Below are positions 34,901-44,455 of a DNA stretch of 52,194 bases, in pieces. Origin of the DNA: Psychroflexus curvus (GTDB lineage Bacteria > Bacteroidota > Bacteroidia > Flavobacteriales > Flavobacteriaceae); assembly GCF_020164585.1 (NCBI RefSeq), contig NZ_JAIQZF010000010.1, positions 1 through 52,194 on the forward strand. The letters run 5' to 3'. The translations under genes and the position numbers were made by a program. The notes beneath the pieces are model-generated. The model was given only the letters and a program-made list of their open reading frames with translations. It was not told where the DNA came from and did not search any database. Position 1 is the stretch's first letter. Every line of letters starts with the position of its first letter.

Positions 34901-35837
34901 CAAACACCACCGCTGCATTTTCTGTAAAACCACTGAAATCAGCTCCATCAAAATCATAGGGCTGATTATCAAAAGTGACCGTTGCTTCTAGAGATGGACT
35001 GTAGGTAACAAAATTGTTAGCTGATGGATTATTTGTATTTTCAGATAACTGTACAGCTGCGGAAAGTGCAGGTCCTTGCCCCGTGGGATTTGTTCCGAGA
35101 GTTGAAAGTTCAAGAGAAGGGAAACTAAACCTGACTCTTCCGTTTGCTCCAGCACCTCCAGCACCACCATTATTCCCTTGAAAATATCCTCCACCACCGC
35201 CGCCACCAGGAACAAGGCCTGGAAATCCGTTGTCCCCTTTAAGTGCACCATTTCCTCCATTTCCTCCACCATCTGGGGCTGCAGCTCCAATACGTCCATC
35301 AATTGCATCAGTACCATTTGCATTTATTCCTGCAGAGGAACCGCCACCCCCCGCATAAATACCATCTTCAGAATTTGATCCTGTTCCACCTGAAAACTTA
35401 ATATCTCCAATACCGTTAGTAGTAGCACCTCCAGTTGCCCCAATATTTGAATCATTTGGAACTGAATTACCACCAACAGCTCTTACAAAAACGTTGCCTT
35501 CTAATGAAGCTTCAGACGTTCCTCCAGGATTTGTATCATTTGAACCGGCACCTACTGTATAGTTAATTACCTGCCCTGGAGATACATTCACTATCTGGAG
35601 AGAATAAGCACCACCACCACCACCACCACCAGTAGTTTTATTTCCAGTTCTGCTACCACCACGTCCACCACCACCCCAGACTTCAACTGTAATTTGAGTT
35701 ACACCTGCTGGGATCTCAAAGGTCTTATTAGACCCAGGAGTATCATCTACTTGCTGAGAATAAGTACTCAGACCATAAAAGCAAAACAATGAGGTAAATA
35801 GGAAAAGGAATGGTATTCTGGGGATGTAAAATTTCAT
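31995..35837 (-). CDS. Giant secreted protein with T9SS type A sorting domain
   Basis: A 1280-aa secreted protein. The signal peptide ends STYSQQ. A glycine-rich domain covers about residues 35-235, beginning FEIPAGVTQITVEVWGGGG. A beta region follows, then thrombospondin type 3 calcium repeats at about 505-555 (DSDKDGVLDKNDDDIDNDG). Next is a long module starting GGTWETQANWNFNRLPTALD, of a kind common in Bacteroidetes surface proteins. The last 85 or so residues are a T9SS sorting domain, with ISVYPNPASEILNIQL, LMDMAGRLIF and SGVYLINIEV. It should cross the outer membrane through T9SS using PorV and PorU. From the TSP3 region on it is a paralogue of the split gene at 37386-44165. Role unknown; adhesion or matrix is a guess. 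Confidence 0.85.
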   Translation of the reverse strand: MKFYIPRIPFLFLFTSLFCFYGLSTYSQQVDDTPGSNKTFEIPAGVTQITVEVWGGGGRGGSRTGNKTTGGGGGGGAYSLQIVNVSPGQVINYTVGAGSNDTNPGGTSEASLEGNVFVRAVGGNSVPNDSNIGATGGATTNGIGDIKFSGGTGSNSEDGIYAGGGGSSAGINANGTDAIDGRIGAAAPDGGGNGGNGALKGDNGFPGLVPGGGGGGGYFQGNNGGAGGAGANGRVRFSFPSLELSTLGTNPTGQGPALSAAVQLSENTNNPSANNFVTYSPSLEATVTFDNQPYDFDGADFSGFTENAAVVFGYEINLATPIYTSFNVFGNPLDSYFTSTSSATGTGISVTENSGLSILTNTAALIGSGVLTDATVRMADMLIEFDTPLTDPIIHIAGLGGTGGTGQLVSTEFELVDADKSLTRLSGTSAFVVVNGNEIIHNQASPGNTGDDSAQGSVRLNGENITSVKFKVFIKGDGGGPWADSSTESAGDGWQISFSSQLPDSDKDGVLDKNDDDIDNDGILNTEEGLGSNQDTDGDGLRDFLDLDSDGDGCSDANEYYNNPSADGGDDRIYGAGVPTVDINGLVVGAGYNGTGLANVTNASISSGCEPYIFEGSAGDVGLGGTWETQANWNFNRLPTALDTAIVKANANVTISQEVGELSVDAPYTVFIDTLQTLHIKENLTNKGDFRGEGFVVFDGTAAQQIIGNGAATDPDAGSFEHIRVNNSATAPAGVTLTDNADLIHILDLNLGTFTIAPGKLLTFKSTEVQTAVLSQVGSSAGISGCVVVERYIQPNKRAFRYIASSVKTSACDKKTIQANLQEGNQVTDYTNYPESVQTPGFGTHITGSTTGDNGFDATQTGNPSMYTWNEASSPQRWDAIPNTDTKTLNVGESYALMIRGGRELNLNINNNVASQDPTTLRFTGELETGDVVVQNLAPDVGEFSLIANPYQAQVDIKELLASANVTGVNTETIWIYDPTINLRGGYATVDLASGTPVPTYSKANRFLQPNQSMFVENTGPLPSLTFKETHKKNLNQGFTNGTFSVDNTASLDVTLKRNDNSNYIVADGVRLYFKESFDNAILNNDALKFWNSDESFAIRHKDKYLSIERRNYPAPEETVQFNLFNYKNAAYQLEMDVQDFEKTAYLKDNYTGDLQKLENNAVTTYAFTANKQIPESVSITRFELKFEQETLGVEEINTKDISVYPNPASEILNIQLPDFSGKNASLQLMDMAGRLIFTESVNVENGLMTTRKIENLESGVYLINIEVDDKEYTKKIIIN

Positions 35838-36213
35838 TTAACTTAAAATTTAATTTTAACTTAGGATTGGTGGTGTAAAACTAAAAAACTTAGAAAACAA
35901 GTGACTTTGAATAATTGTGAAGACTTAATCGAAATTGCTTTTTGGGCAATATTTTTTTTAAAAAAGGCATTAAAAAGTTATTTTTAATTAAAAAAACGGG
36001 CTTTTTGATGATTAGGACTAAGGAATAACAGGTTGATGTTAGCTGTGTTAAACCGGGACTGATTAGATAAAATACTGCTCTTATTTAAGAATTACATAAA
36101 GCTTAATCCTGTAAACTCCCATCACTGATTAAATTGCTTAGCAAGCGTTCTGACGAAATTGAAATTACCCAGGCTTGGATATCCTGGATAGAATGACTTT
36201 AATAATTAAAATG
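35838..36213. other. Intergenic region with putative operator copy 3
   Basis: No gene seen. It holds the upstream region of the 1280-aa protein: AATTGT at 35913-35918 and AATTGC at 35933-35938, 20 nt apart. A near -7 element, TAGTTTTA (minus strand), lies closer to the gene. The same half-site pair is found upstream of 36945 and of 44165. Confidence 0.5.
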
Positions 36214-36945
36214 TTACTGGTCGTCGATAGTTAACTCTACGGGTGAGGGGAAATTGATATCCACAACACTGGTTGAGGAATTGTAAGCTTCCTGAATCAC
36301 TTCTAAACTCGGTCTGTGATTTGGGTTTTTAGCATCATCAGAATGTATGCTAAACCAGGGATTATCTTTAGTCTGAGGCACTAAAACAATCCCGTAATTT
36401 GGATAAATACCGTATAACCACTCATTGGCCAAAGTAGTAATGTCTATATTGTAAACCGTGCCCTCCGGATTGGAATAATTTGCAGTGGCTGAGGCATACA
36501 CCGTCCCTGAAAAATCTCCACCAGGGGTTTCCCAGTTTGTAATACCGGAAGAATTCCAGTTAAGTCCGGCAACTTTTTCATAATAGCTTCCGTTGCCTTC
36601 AATCCAAGGCTTCGTGACCCGATACACATCAAAAGCAATAGTTCCGTTTGTTCCGGTGCCTTCGCCCTGTACCAACCTTAAATTGGCATCTGTAATACTA
36701 TAATCGGACTCCAGATTACTAAGGTCAAACTCGATAAAGATATTTTCCTGTTCTCCAGATTTAGACTCTAAAAATACATCAGGACAAGCACCGTTATTGA
36801 ATTCGTTTCTAATTTCATAATTAGAAGTTACTTTGGAAGACGTGATTGTATTACTGATTTGAGAAAAAACTTCATCACTACTGAACACTACGAGGAGTAT
36901 CAATAGTAAAAGCTTAAACTTATTCAGGTTACAATAAAATTGCAT
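36214..36945 (-). CDS. Secreted DNRLRE-domain protein
   Basis: A 243-aa exported protein. The signal peptide runs through LLLLILLVVFSSDEVFSQ. Residues about 30-225 look like one DNRLRE domain, a beta-sandwich of the carbohydrate-binding type found in secreted Bacteroidetes proteins: VFLESKSGEQENIFIEFDLS, VYRVTKPWIEGNGSYYE, YNIDITTLANEWLYG and SDDAKNPNHRPSLEVI. No T9SS sorting domain follows; the protein stops soon after the domain (VELTIDDQ), so it may be truncated or leave by another route. It lies between two giant sorting-domain genes and shares their upstream element. Confidence 0.7.
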   Translation of the reverse strand: MQFYCNLNKFKLLLLILLVVFSSDEVFSQISNTITSSKVTSNYEIRNEFNNGACPDVFLESKSGEQENIFIEFDLSNLESDYSITDANLRLVQGEGTGTNGTIAFDVYRVTKPWIEGNGSYYEKVAGLNWNSSGITNWETPGGDFSGTVYASATANYSNPEGTVYNIDITTLANEWLYGIYPNYGIVLVPQTKDNPWFSIHSDDAKNPNHRPSLEVIQEAYNSSTSVVDINFPSPVELTIDDQ

Positions 36946-37385
36946 TTTAATAACGGATTAAATTTAAATTCAGGAACAAAAATATGTAATAGCACAGTTA
37001 ACCGATTTTAATTATTGCGGCTGCTTACGAGCAATTGCTTTTTTAGTAAAATTTTATGATTTTTTTATGAAAAATAAGGTGTGTTTTTTATATCGAAAAC
37101 GACAGACTAACCTGCCTGAGTTTGAATTTAAAGATTAACCTCCTGATAACAAAGGCCCTAAGTGAAATTTATAAAACGACTGTAAGTAATGCTTACAACC
37201 TTCAGTCATGATCAAATCCGGAATAACTACGCACCACCTGCTTTTCAAAAATCCTATTTCTTAAAAAAATACTGCGTTTTTTAGTCAAAGTCTGAAGGCA
37301 TTTGCATTAGACCATTTTAGTGCTTTTTTTGCTTCCCTATCCTGATGAAGAACCGTTAATTTTAAATACAGCATCCTTAAGAACA
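36946..37385. other. Intergenic region with operator copy 2 and promoter of the DNRLRE gene
   Basis: No gene seen. On the minus strand an exact -7 element, TATTTTTG, lies at 36977-36984 with no TTG at -33. Instead, half-sites lie at 37013-37018 (TATTGC) and 37033-37038 (AATTGC), 20 nt apart, ending just upstream of the -33 position. A small hairpin, TGTAAG/CTTACA, lies at 37181-37197. Confidence 0.5.
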
Positions 37386-40300
37386 CTATTCGATTATAAT
37401 TTTTTTGGTGTATTCCCGCGTATCAATCTTAATTTTAACCAGATACACCCCGCTTCCTACCTGCTCTATTTGTCGGGTCGATAGGATACCGTTTTCAGGA
37501 CTTAGCGTTTCTCTGAACAGCAGTCGACCAGCCATGTCTATCACTTGCAGCTCCGCCTTTTCAGCACTCAGGTAAGGCAGCTGAATGTGCAGGAGTTCTG
37601 AAGCGGGATTGGGATAGACGCTTATGCCTTCACTTTCCATATCCTCGGTACCAAGCGTCACTGCTTCAAACCCAAGCTCAAAGCGAGTACTCGACACACT
37701 TTCCGGGATTTGTTTATTCGCTGTAAACGCATAGGTAGTTACCGCATCCTGTTCCAGTTTCTGAAGCTGGCCTGTATACTTGTCTTTTAAATAGACTGTT
37801 TTATCTAAATCTTTCGCCTTTAATTCAAACTGATATTCGGCGCTGGAATAGTTAAACAGACTCAACTGAACTGACTCCTCTGCTTCAGGATAGTTTCGCC
37901 TTTCGATGGATAAATAGGTACCAGCCTGGTTGATGGCCAGTGACTCACCCGAGTTCCAGAGTTTAAGTGCATCGTTGCCTTGTACGGCCTTGCTGAAGTT
38001 ATCTTCAAAATATAACCTTACCCCATCCACAAGGGTATAATCCGACTGATGATAACGCCTTAAGGTGATATCCAGTTTACCGGTATTATCCACACTGAAG
38101 GTCCCGTTGGTGAATTCTTTATCTGAACCTTTTTTATGACTTTCTTTAAAAATTAAAGCAGGAGTATTTCCTGTATTTTGGACAAACATAGACTGATTGG
38201 GCTGCAGGAATTTAGTTGCTCTTGAACCTAAAGGCACCGGATCAAAATCAGGGCCTTGCATGTCTAAAGCCGCATAGCCCCCGTGAACCCCCAGGTTGGG
38301 ATCGTAAATCCAGACATGAGCAATATTGATGTTTGATACATCAGCATCAATTAAAAGCGTTTCAATATCCACCTGAGCCTGGTAAGGATTAGCGATTAAA
38401 CTGAATTCTAAATTATTTGCAGCCACACCAACTGCCGGGAAATTACCCGTGACCAGTTCCCCTGTGAAACGCAAGGTGGTTGCCGAGCCGAGTTGTGTGT
38501 TGTTGAGGTTTAAATCGAGTTCACGCCCCCCGCGCACCATCAGGGCATAGGCTTCTCCAACATTCAATTGTTTTGTGTTAGTATTAGGAATGGCGTTCCA
38601 CTGCTGCGTTGTAACATTCCAGGAAAACATGGACGGATTGCCCGTTTGCGTGGCATCAAACCCATTGGCAACGGCGTTAGAACCTGTGATATGCGTCCCA
38701 AAACCAGGGGTCTCACTCACTCCGGGATAGTTCGTATAATCGGTAACTTGCTGGTCTTCCTGAAGATTGTCCTGAATGGTTGGCCTGCCGCAGTTCGTCG
38801 TGCTCACTGCAGAAGCGATGTATCTGTACGATCGATTGGTGGGAGGTATAAAACGTTCCACGATGACACAACCGGAAACAGTAGTTCCTGAAGCCACCTC
38901 GGTTAAAACAGCCGTTTGATTTTCAGTGCTTTTAAAGGTTAAGAAATTATCAGCTTCAATCGTAAATGTTCCGGCATCCAGGTCTAACACATTCAGTACA
39001 TCCGCATCATCGGTGAGTGTTAGGCCGGCCGCATTGTTTAGCCGTATATTGCTAAAACTTCCAGCACTCGAATTCCCTACCAGGCCATTGCCTATAATTT
39101 GTTGAGGAGCATCTCCGTCAAAGACCAAATAACCATAACCTTGAACAATTCCATTATTGGTCAGGTTTTCTTTGATGCTGAGCGTTTGCAGCGTATCGAT
39201 AGACACAATAAAAGGAGAGTCAATGATCAATTCCCCCACTTGCTGTAAAATAGTTACATTGGTATTAGCTCTTACTTCAGCCGTATCAATGGCCGTAGGA
39301 AGCCGGTTAAAATTCCAGTTGGATGCAGTACCCCAGGCCCCACCTAAACCTGTGTCTCCGGCGCTTCCTTCAAATATATAGGGCTCACATCCCAGAAATA
39401 CAGTATTATCAATAACATTAGCCAGATTTGGTCCGTCATAGCCGGCCCCAACCACAAGACCATTAGCATCTACAGCTGGTGTACCGTTACCAAAAATACG
39501 ATCATCTCCGCCATCGGCAGAGGGATTGTTGTAATATTCATTGGCATCGGGACAGGCATCGCCGTCAGAGTTTAAATCCATAAAGTTGAGTGTTCCGTCA
39601 GCATCTGTATCCACAGGCGTAAAGCCATTTCCTGTATTGGCTGCATCCGGAACACCATTTGTGGTTGTCCCACTAATACGGCCCTCTGCAGATATGGTCC
39701 CCGTAAAGGTCGGATCAGCTTCCAGCACATCATAAATCCCGTCGTTATCGGAGTCAGTGTCCAGGTAATTTAGAAGGCCATCACCGTCCGTATCACAATT
39801 CAAAAACAGGGCTTCAATGACGATTAAACCGTTACCGCCAGGTACAGCATTGAAATTCCCTCCGGTTCCTACACCCGCCACATAATCCGGATCGGTCGTA
39901 CGCGGCGGCGTCTGTACACTTCCGCGTATCGTCTCACCATCAATCGTGCTCGTTATGGAGATATAGCCTGAACCACCGCCACCGCTACCTTCATTATTGC
40001 TTGCAATCGTACCTGAGCCACCGCCATAATAGCCACCACCCCCTGCGCCTCCATTTAAAACCGCATTTCCGCCAACTAAATAGTCGCCGGGATTACCATT
40101 AGGCGGGCTTCCCCCACCAGAGTTTTGATCTCCACCAAGTCCATTTATTGACGCACTACCACTATCGGCATCACCACCAGACAGGCCTCCACCCTCACCA
40201 GCATGAGATCCTGGATTAGTAAAGGCTGGCGATGTTCCACCGCCACCTGCTATAGCTATTAGATCTGAAATAGAGACTGAGGCTGGATTGGATAGCGAAG

Positions 40301-41291
40301 CATAAGTTAGAGCGGACATACCTCCGCCTGAACCAAAATTTCTAGAACCATCACTATCCCCAGCACCTCCATTCCCATACGTCCTGGAACCTGTCGAAGA
40401 ATCCCCTCCCTGTCCAACGGTGACCGTGAGAGACGTACTCGTTAGGGAGGACACAGATATCATCACTTCTGTAAATCCCCCGGCACCGCCGACGCCTCTT
40501 CCACCTTGTGTATCTCCACGACCTCCGGCGCCCCAGATCTTGACTTTAAGGTGGGAGGCTCCTGCAGGCACATTATAGGTCTGGTCTACGCCAGTATAGG
40601 CTAAGACTGTTTTCTGCTTAGGAATACCACACTCATCCTCGTTTAAAATTCCGTCATTATCAGCATCCAAATCACACAGGTCTGCAACCCCATCTCCATC
40701 GGTATCTGTATTTCCGGAGGCTACAGGATTACACGCGTTACAGGCTTCTGTGATCGTGTTGTCGATTGCATCGGCATAGTTTGTGCCGTTATAGTCTGCC
40801 TGTTCTACCCGTCCGTCGGCATCCACCTTTAGTGAACTGGAGGTTCCATATTCTAAATCATCATCGCCATTAAGGTTCCCATCGGCATTGCCACTAAAGT
40901 AGTATTCGTTGGCATCTGAGCAGCCGTCAGCATCGGAGTCTAAATTAATGAAGTTTGGGGTTCCATCATTGCCTGTATCCACAGGGGTAAATCCATTTCC
41001 TGTATTGGCAGCAGTTGGGACACCATTTGCCGTTATCTCATTAGTATTAATATCAATGCGACCTTCTGCAGTTATAGTTCCAGCAAAACCTGGCTCAGCT
41101 TCCAATACATCGTAAATACCATCGTTATCGGAGTCTAAATCCAAATGGTTAGGAATGCCATCACCGTCTGTATCTAGAAATAAAGTGGCTTCATACCGGA
41201 TTCTGCTTAGCGACCATGCCACTGTATTATCATACCTGGCTGCATCCATCAATCCTGAGTAATTTGAAACTGCTACTCCATCATCAACTGC
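37386..41291 (-). pseudogene. 3' part of giant secreted T9SS gene, cut off by an in-frame TAA
   Basis: This frame runs on, in the same reading frame, from the TAA at 41292-41294 that ends the upstream part. It has no signal peptide and no plausible start of its own (first candidate codons are TTG 41252 and ATG 41249, inside a LamG end). It encodes the end of the LamG domain, TSP3 repeats (DTDGDGIPNHLDLDSDNDG), a second glycine-rich domain (VPAGASHLKVKIWGAGG), more TSP3, the GGAWGTASNWNFNRLPTAID module and a T9SS type A sorting domain (ISVYPNPASELLHIQL, SGVYLVKIKI). From the later TSP3 region on it is a close paralogue of the protein at 31995-35837. If the stop is real, this part is probably not made. 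Confidence 0.75.
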
Positions 41292-44165
41292 TTATGAACC
41301 ATTACCTATGGTTCCACCAACGCCTCCAGCGTCCCCATGTGCCGGGACTGTATTATAATCTGCATCTACTGAATTTGAAGCTCCATCTAAGTAAACCGTT
41401 AATGTTCCACTATCAAATGTGGCTGCTACATGATGCCACTTGTTGTCCACCGTTAAAGCATCACCCACAGTGACATCAATCTGATTGAAACTAGAACTAG
41501 CCGCCCTTGTGGTGTATGTTAATAGGCCATCATTAAGCCATAAAGCAGATCCGTTACTATTGCCCCCTTCTTCATAAATAATTCGATTTCCACTTACATT
41601 ATCCGGTTTAATCCAGGCGGAAAAACTGATTTGTGTATAAGCACTTTCCATAAAGCCACCGTCCACGCTATATCTTATTTCCTGATCCGTTCCGTTAAAA
41701 CTAGCAGAATGAGTTCCCTCTATAACATCGGTTGTAGAATAACCAGGAGCAATAGTGCCGCCAGCGACTGCATCGTGGTTATTCACAGAACTATCATTTG
41801 TTGTATTATCAAACGTCCAGAAAGCTTCAGGTTCAGGACTAGCATCAAAAACCGCTGATCCAGATCCATTTGCTTCATCTGCATTTAAAATCCCATCATT
41901 ATCAGCATCCAGATCACACAAGTCTGCAATGCCATCCCCATCGGTATCTGTATTTCCTGACGATATTGGGTTGCACGCGTTACAGGCTTCTGTGATCGTG
42001 TTGTCGATAGCATCGGCATAGGTTGTGCCGTTATAGTCCGCCTGTTCTACCCGTCCGTCAGCATCCACCGTAAGTGTACTGGAGGTTCCATACTCTAAAT
42101 CATCATCTCCATCTATATTTCCATCGGCATTGCCACTAAAGTAGTATTCGTTAGCATCGGAACAGCCGTCATTATCAGAATCTAAATCTAAACGATTGGG
42201 AACGCCATCGTTATCTGAATCGAGGTCAGAAGATAAGATTGAGAAAGGAATTGATCTTTTAGTTATTAGGCTGCTTTCATAGCTTACTTCAAGAATTTGC
42301 CCACCATCATTTTCAAAAAATAAGATTTCTATACTATGGACTCCCGCACTTAGCGTGATATTTTCAGATCGTTCTCTAGGGGCAGTAAGACCGTCATTAT
42401 CAACCACCTCTATCCCATCAATGAATAACTTGGAGCCATCGTCTGAATTGGTATAGAAGGTATAAGCCCCCGCTGTGGCTATGTTTATCGAACCCTTGTA
42501 ACGAATTGAAAAGGTGTCAGCGTTACCAGTTAAACTGGTACTTAAGCTCGTGACATCAAAGTCTGATACATTACCTGAGTAATCAGGAGTTGTTGTAGGA
42601 ATGTTATCCACGCTATTGCCGGCAGGAACACTATCGTAAAATTCATAACTTAATTGTCCAATGGTGAGTTCATCAGAGTCCAAAATCCCATCGTTATCTG
42701 AATCTAAGTCCAGGTAATCTGGAATACCATCGCCATCTGTATCTAAGGAGGTTTCAGCACACGGAGCTACTTTAAATAAAATTTCTTCGATCCAGGGATC
42801 CCATAGAACCTGACCGCCACCTACCCATAAAATTCTATAATTGCTATAGGCTGTTGTATTGGCACTCAGGCTAAATACTTCCTGCTCACCGGAGACCACG
42901 CCATCTGAAGTGCCTGAACCTAAAAGATCCCAGGATGTTCCGTTAAAGCCCTGTATTTGATAGGCCACATTGTTCCCCAGAAATGAGTTATTTTGGGTAT
43001 TAGTTAAGTCATCTGTATTCAAAAGCACCTTTAATTCGGTGATGACCAGGGGTTCTACAAATGAGATATTAAAAATCTCTGTTTCAGTACCAGGGTAAGT
43101 TTGATTGTTGCCAAAAAAGAAGTTTTCCTGAGTAAGAATACCATCGTACAGTGTAGCAATATCATTAAAGGATGTAAGCTCTGTCGTAACTCCGGAAATA
43201 GCTTTGGTTATATAACAGGTAGACCCCTCATTAAGATCTGCAAGGCCATCATTATCATTATCGAAATCGTTTTCATCGGCAATTCCATCCCCATCGGTAT
43301 CCAGGGAATACCTCAAAATCACAACCCCGGAACCCCCGTCGCCACCTGCGAAAACAGAATTAATACCTCCTCCGGCACCGCCACCTCCGCCTCCGGAATT
43401 GGCTTCTCCATCCTGCGCATTTCCAAAAGTATTGCCTGTTCCGCCACCGCCTGAGCCGCCTGTACCATCCGTTTCAGATTCTGTAGCGCCGCCACCGCCA
43501 CCAGCGTAAAATGTAGATGTACCAGTTATAGCATTTTGAATGCCGGTTCCTCCAGTTCCGCCTTGACGATCAGAACCGTCACCTCCGGCAGCACCAGCTC
43601 CACCGCCTCCGCCCCCGCCTCTTCGGACTGTATTGTTAGCGTTAAATGAATTGCCACCCGCATTACCCTGACCTGCCGGAATGGGATCGCCTGGTCCTAG
43701 TGATCCACTATCTACTGCGCCACCTTCACCGCCACCAGAGCCGCCATTACCTCCTCTGTTGTTTGAATCTTGACCTATACCGCCGCCGCCGCCGCCAGTA
43801 GCAAGAACAGAGCCAAATTCAGAATCTAGTCCGTTTGCTCCTCGCGTGTTATCTAAACCACCTGGGGCACCCGCACCACCGGCTCCCACTGTTACTGTAA
43901 GAACAGTACCAGGCGTAACAGGCAGGATGCCCTGTCGCAACCCGCCGGCACCGCCACCACCACCAAACCAGGCACCACCGCCACCGCCACCGGCAATGAC
44001 CAGATATTCTATGCTTGTAACCCCTTCGGGCACGGTGAATGTCGTGGTTCCTGGGGTATCGAATGTTGTGACTTCCTGGGCGTAACTAGCAAAACAAAAA
44101 AAGCCAAAGAATAGAATCACTGAAAACGCAAATCTTAGCCTTTGGTAATTAAAATGACTAATCAA
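41292..44165 (-). CDS. 5' part of giant secreted protein (957 aa before an in-frame stop)
   Basis: Signal peptide (FGFFCFASYAQ), then a glycine-rich domain (about 35-290, beginning FTVPEGVTSIEYLVIAGGGG). TSP3 calcium repeats alternate with other domains: a discoidin-like part (about 320-465), a PA14 domain (about 505-640, with NIATAGAYTFYTNSDDGSKL) and a LamG domain (about 775-957, with WTFDNTTNDSSVNNHDAVAG). The frame ends at TAA 41292-41294 inside the LamG domain, just before its last strand. Without the stop the protein would have 2259 codons and end in a T9SS sorting domain. As it stands the product has a signal peptide but no sorting domain, so it could not be attached to the surface by T9SS. 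Confidence 0.75.
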   Translation of the reverse strand: MISHFNYQRLRFAFSVILFFGFFCFASYAQEVTTFDTPGTTTFTVPEGVTSIEYLVIAGGGGGGAWFGGGGGAGGLRQGILPVTPGTVLTVTVGAGGAGAPGGLDNTRGANGLDSEFGSVLATGGGGGGIGQDSNNRGGNGGSGGGEGGAVDSGSLGPGDPIPAGQGNAGGNSFNANNTVRRGGGGGGGAGAAGGDGSDRQGGTGGTGIQNAITGTSTFYAGGGGGATESETDGTGGSGGGGTGNTFGNAQDGEANSGGGGGGAGGGINSVFAGGDGGSGVVILRYSLDTDGDGIADENDFDNDNDGLADLNEGSTCYITKAISGVTTELTSFNDIATLYDGILTQENFFFGNNQTYPGTETEIFNISFVEPLVITELKVLLNTDDLTNTQNNSFLGNNVAYQIQGFNGTSWDLLGSGTSDGVVSGEQEVFSLSANTTAYSNYRILWVGGGQVLWDPWIEEILFKVAPCAETSLDTDGDGIPDYLDLDSDNDGILDSDELTIGQLSYEFYDSVPAGNSVDNIPTTTPDYSGNVSDFDVTSLSTSLTGNADTFSIRYKGSINIATAGAYTFYTNSDDGSKLFIDGIEVVDNDGLTAPRERSENITLSAGVHSIEILFFENDGGQILEVSYESSLITKRSIPFSILSSDLDSDNDGVPNRLDLDSDNDGCSDANEYYFSGNADGNIDGDDDLEYGTSSTLTVDADGRVEQADYNGTTYADAIDNTITEACNACNPISSGNTDTDGDGIADLCDLDADNDGILNADEANGSGSAVFDASPEPEAFWTFDNTTNDSSVNNHDAVAGGTIAPGYSTTDVIEGTHSASFNGTDQEIRYSVDGGFMESAYTQISFSAWIKPDNVSGNRIIYEEGGNSNGSALWLNDGLLTYTTRAASSSFNQIDVTVGDALTVDNKWHHVAATFDSGTLTVYLDGASNSVDADYNTVPAHGDAGGVGGTIGNGS

Positions 44166-44455
44166 AATGTGGAGCTCTTTACTTGTTTAGTATAATATTA
44201 ACTATAAACAAAAAAGAGAAATTTTAATAATTGCGACCGATAAGCGACAATTGCTATTTTAACATTACTTTAATAGATGTAAGGTATTAAAATGTAATTT
44301 TTAACAGGCAGAATAAGCTTTTTAGCCTCCGAATTTTGAAAGATTGAACTCAATTCATCTCTAACACCTTGATTTGAAATCACCTAGGGTGTTTTGAAAA
44401 TTTGCTGCTATAAGTGATAAAATGCTTTGTTAAAAAAACCAGGAGTAATTTAAAA
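44166..44455. other. Intergenic region with operator copy 1
   Basis: No gene seen in these 290 nt. Half-sites AATTGC lie at 44229-44234 and 44249-44254, exactly 20 nt apart, 64 bp from the start codon of the giant gene. No exact TAnnTTTG is visible; only TAATATTA lies at the expected place on the minus strand. Confidence 0.5.

Noticed and set aside
37386-41252. Separate gene with its own start at 41252
   Set aside because: The first codon is TTG inside a LamG domain, no signal peptide follows, and the frame joins the upstream one across a single TAA.
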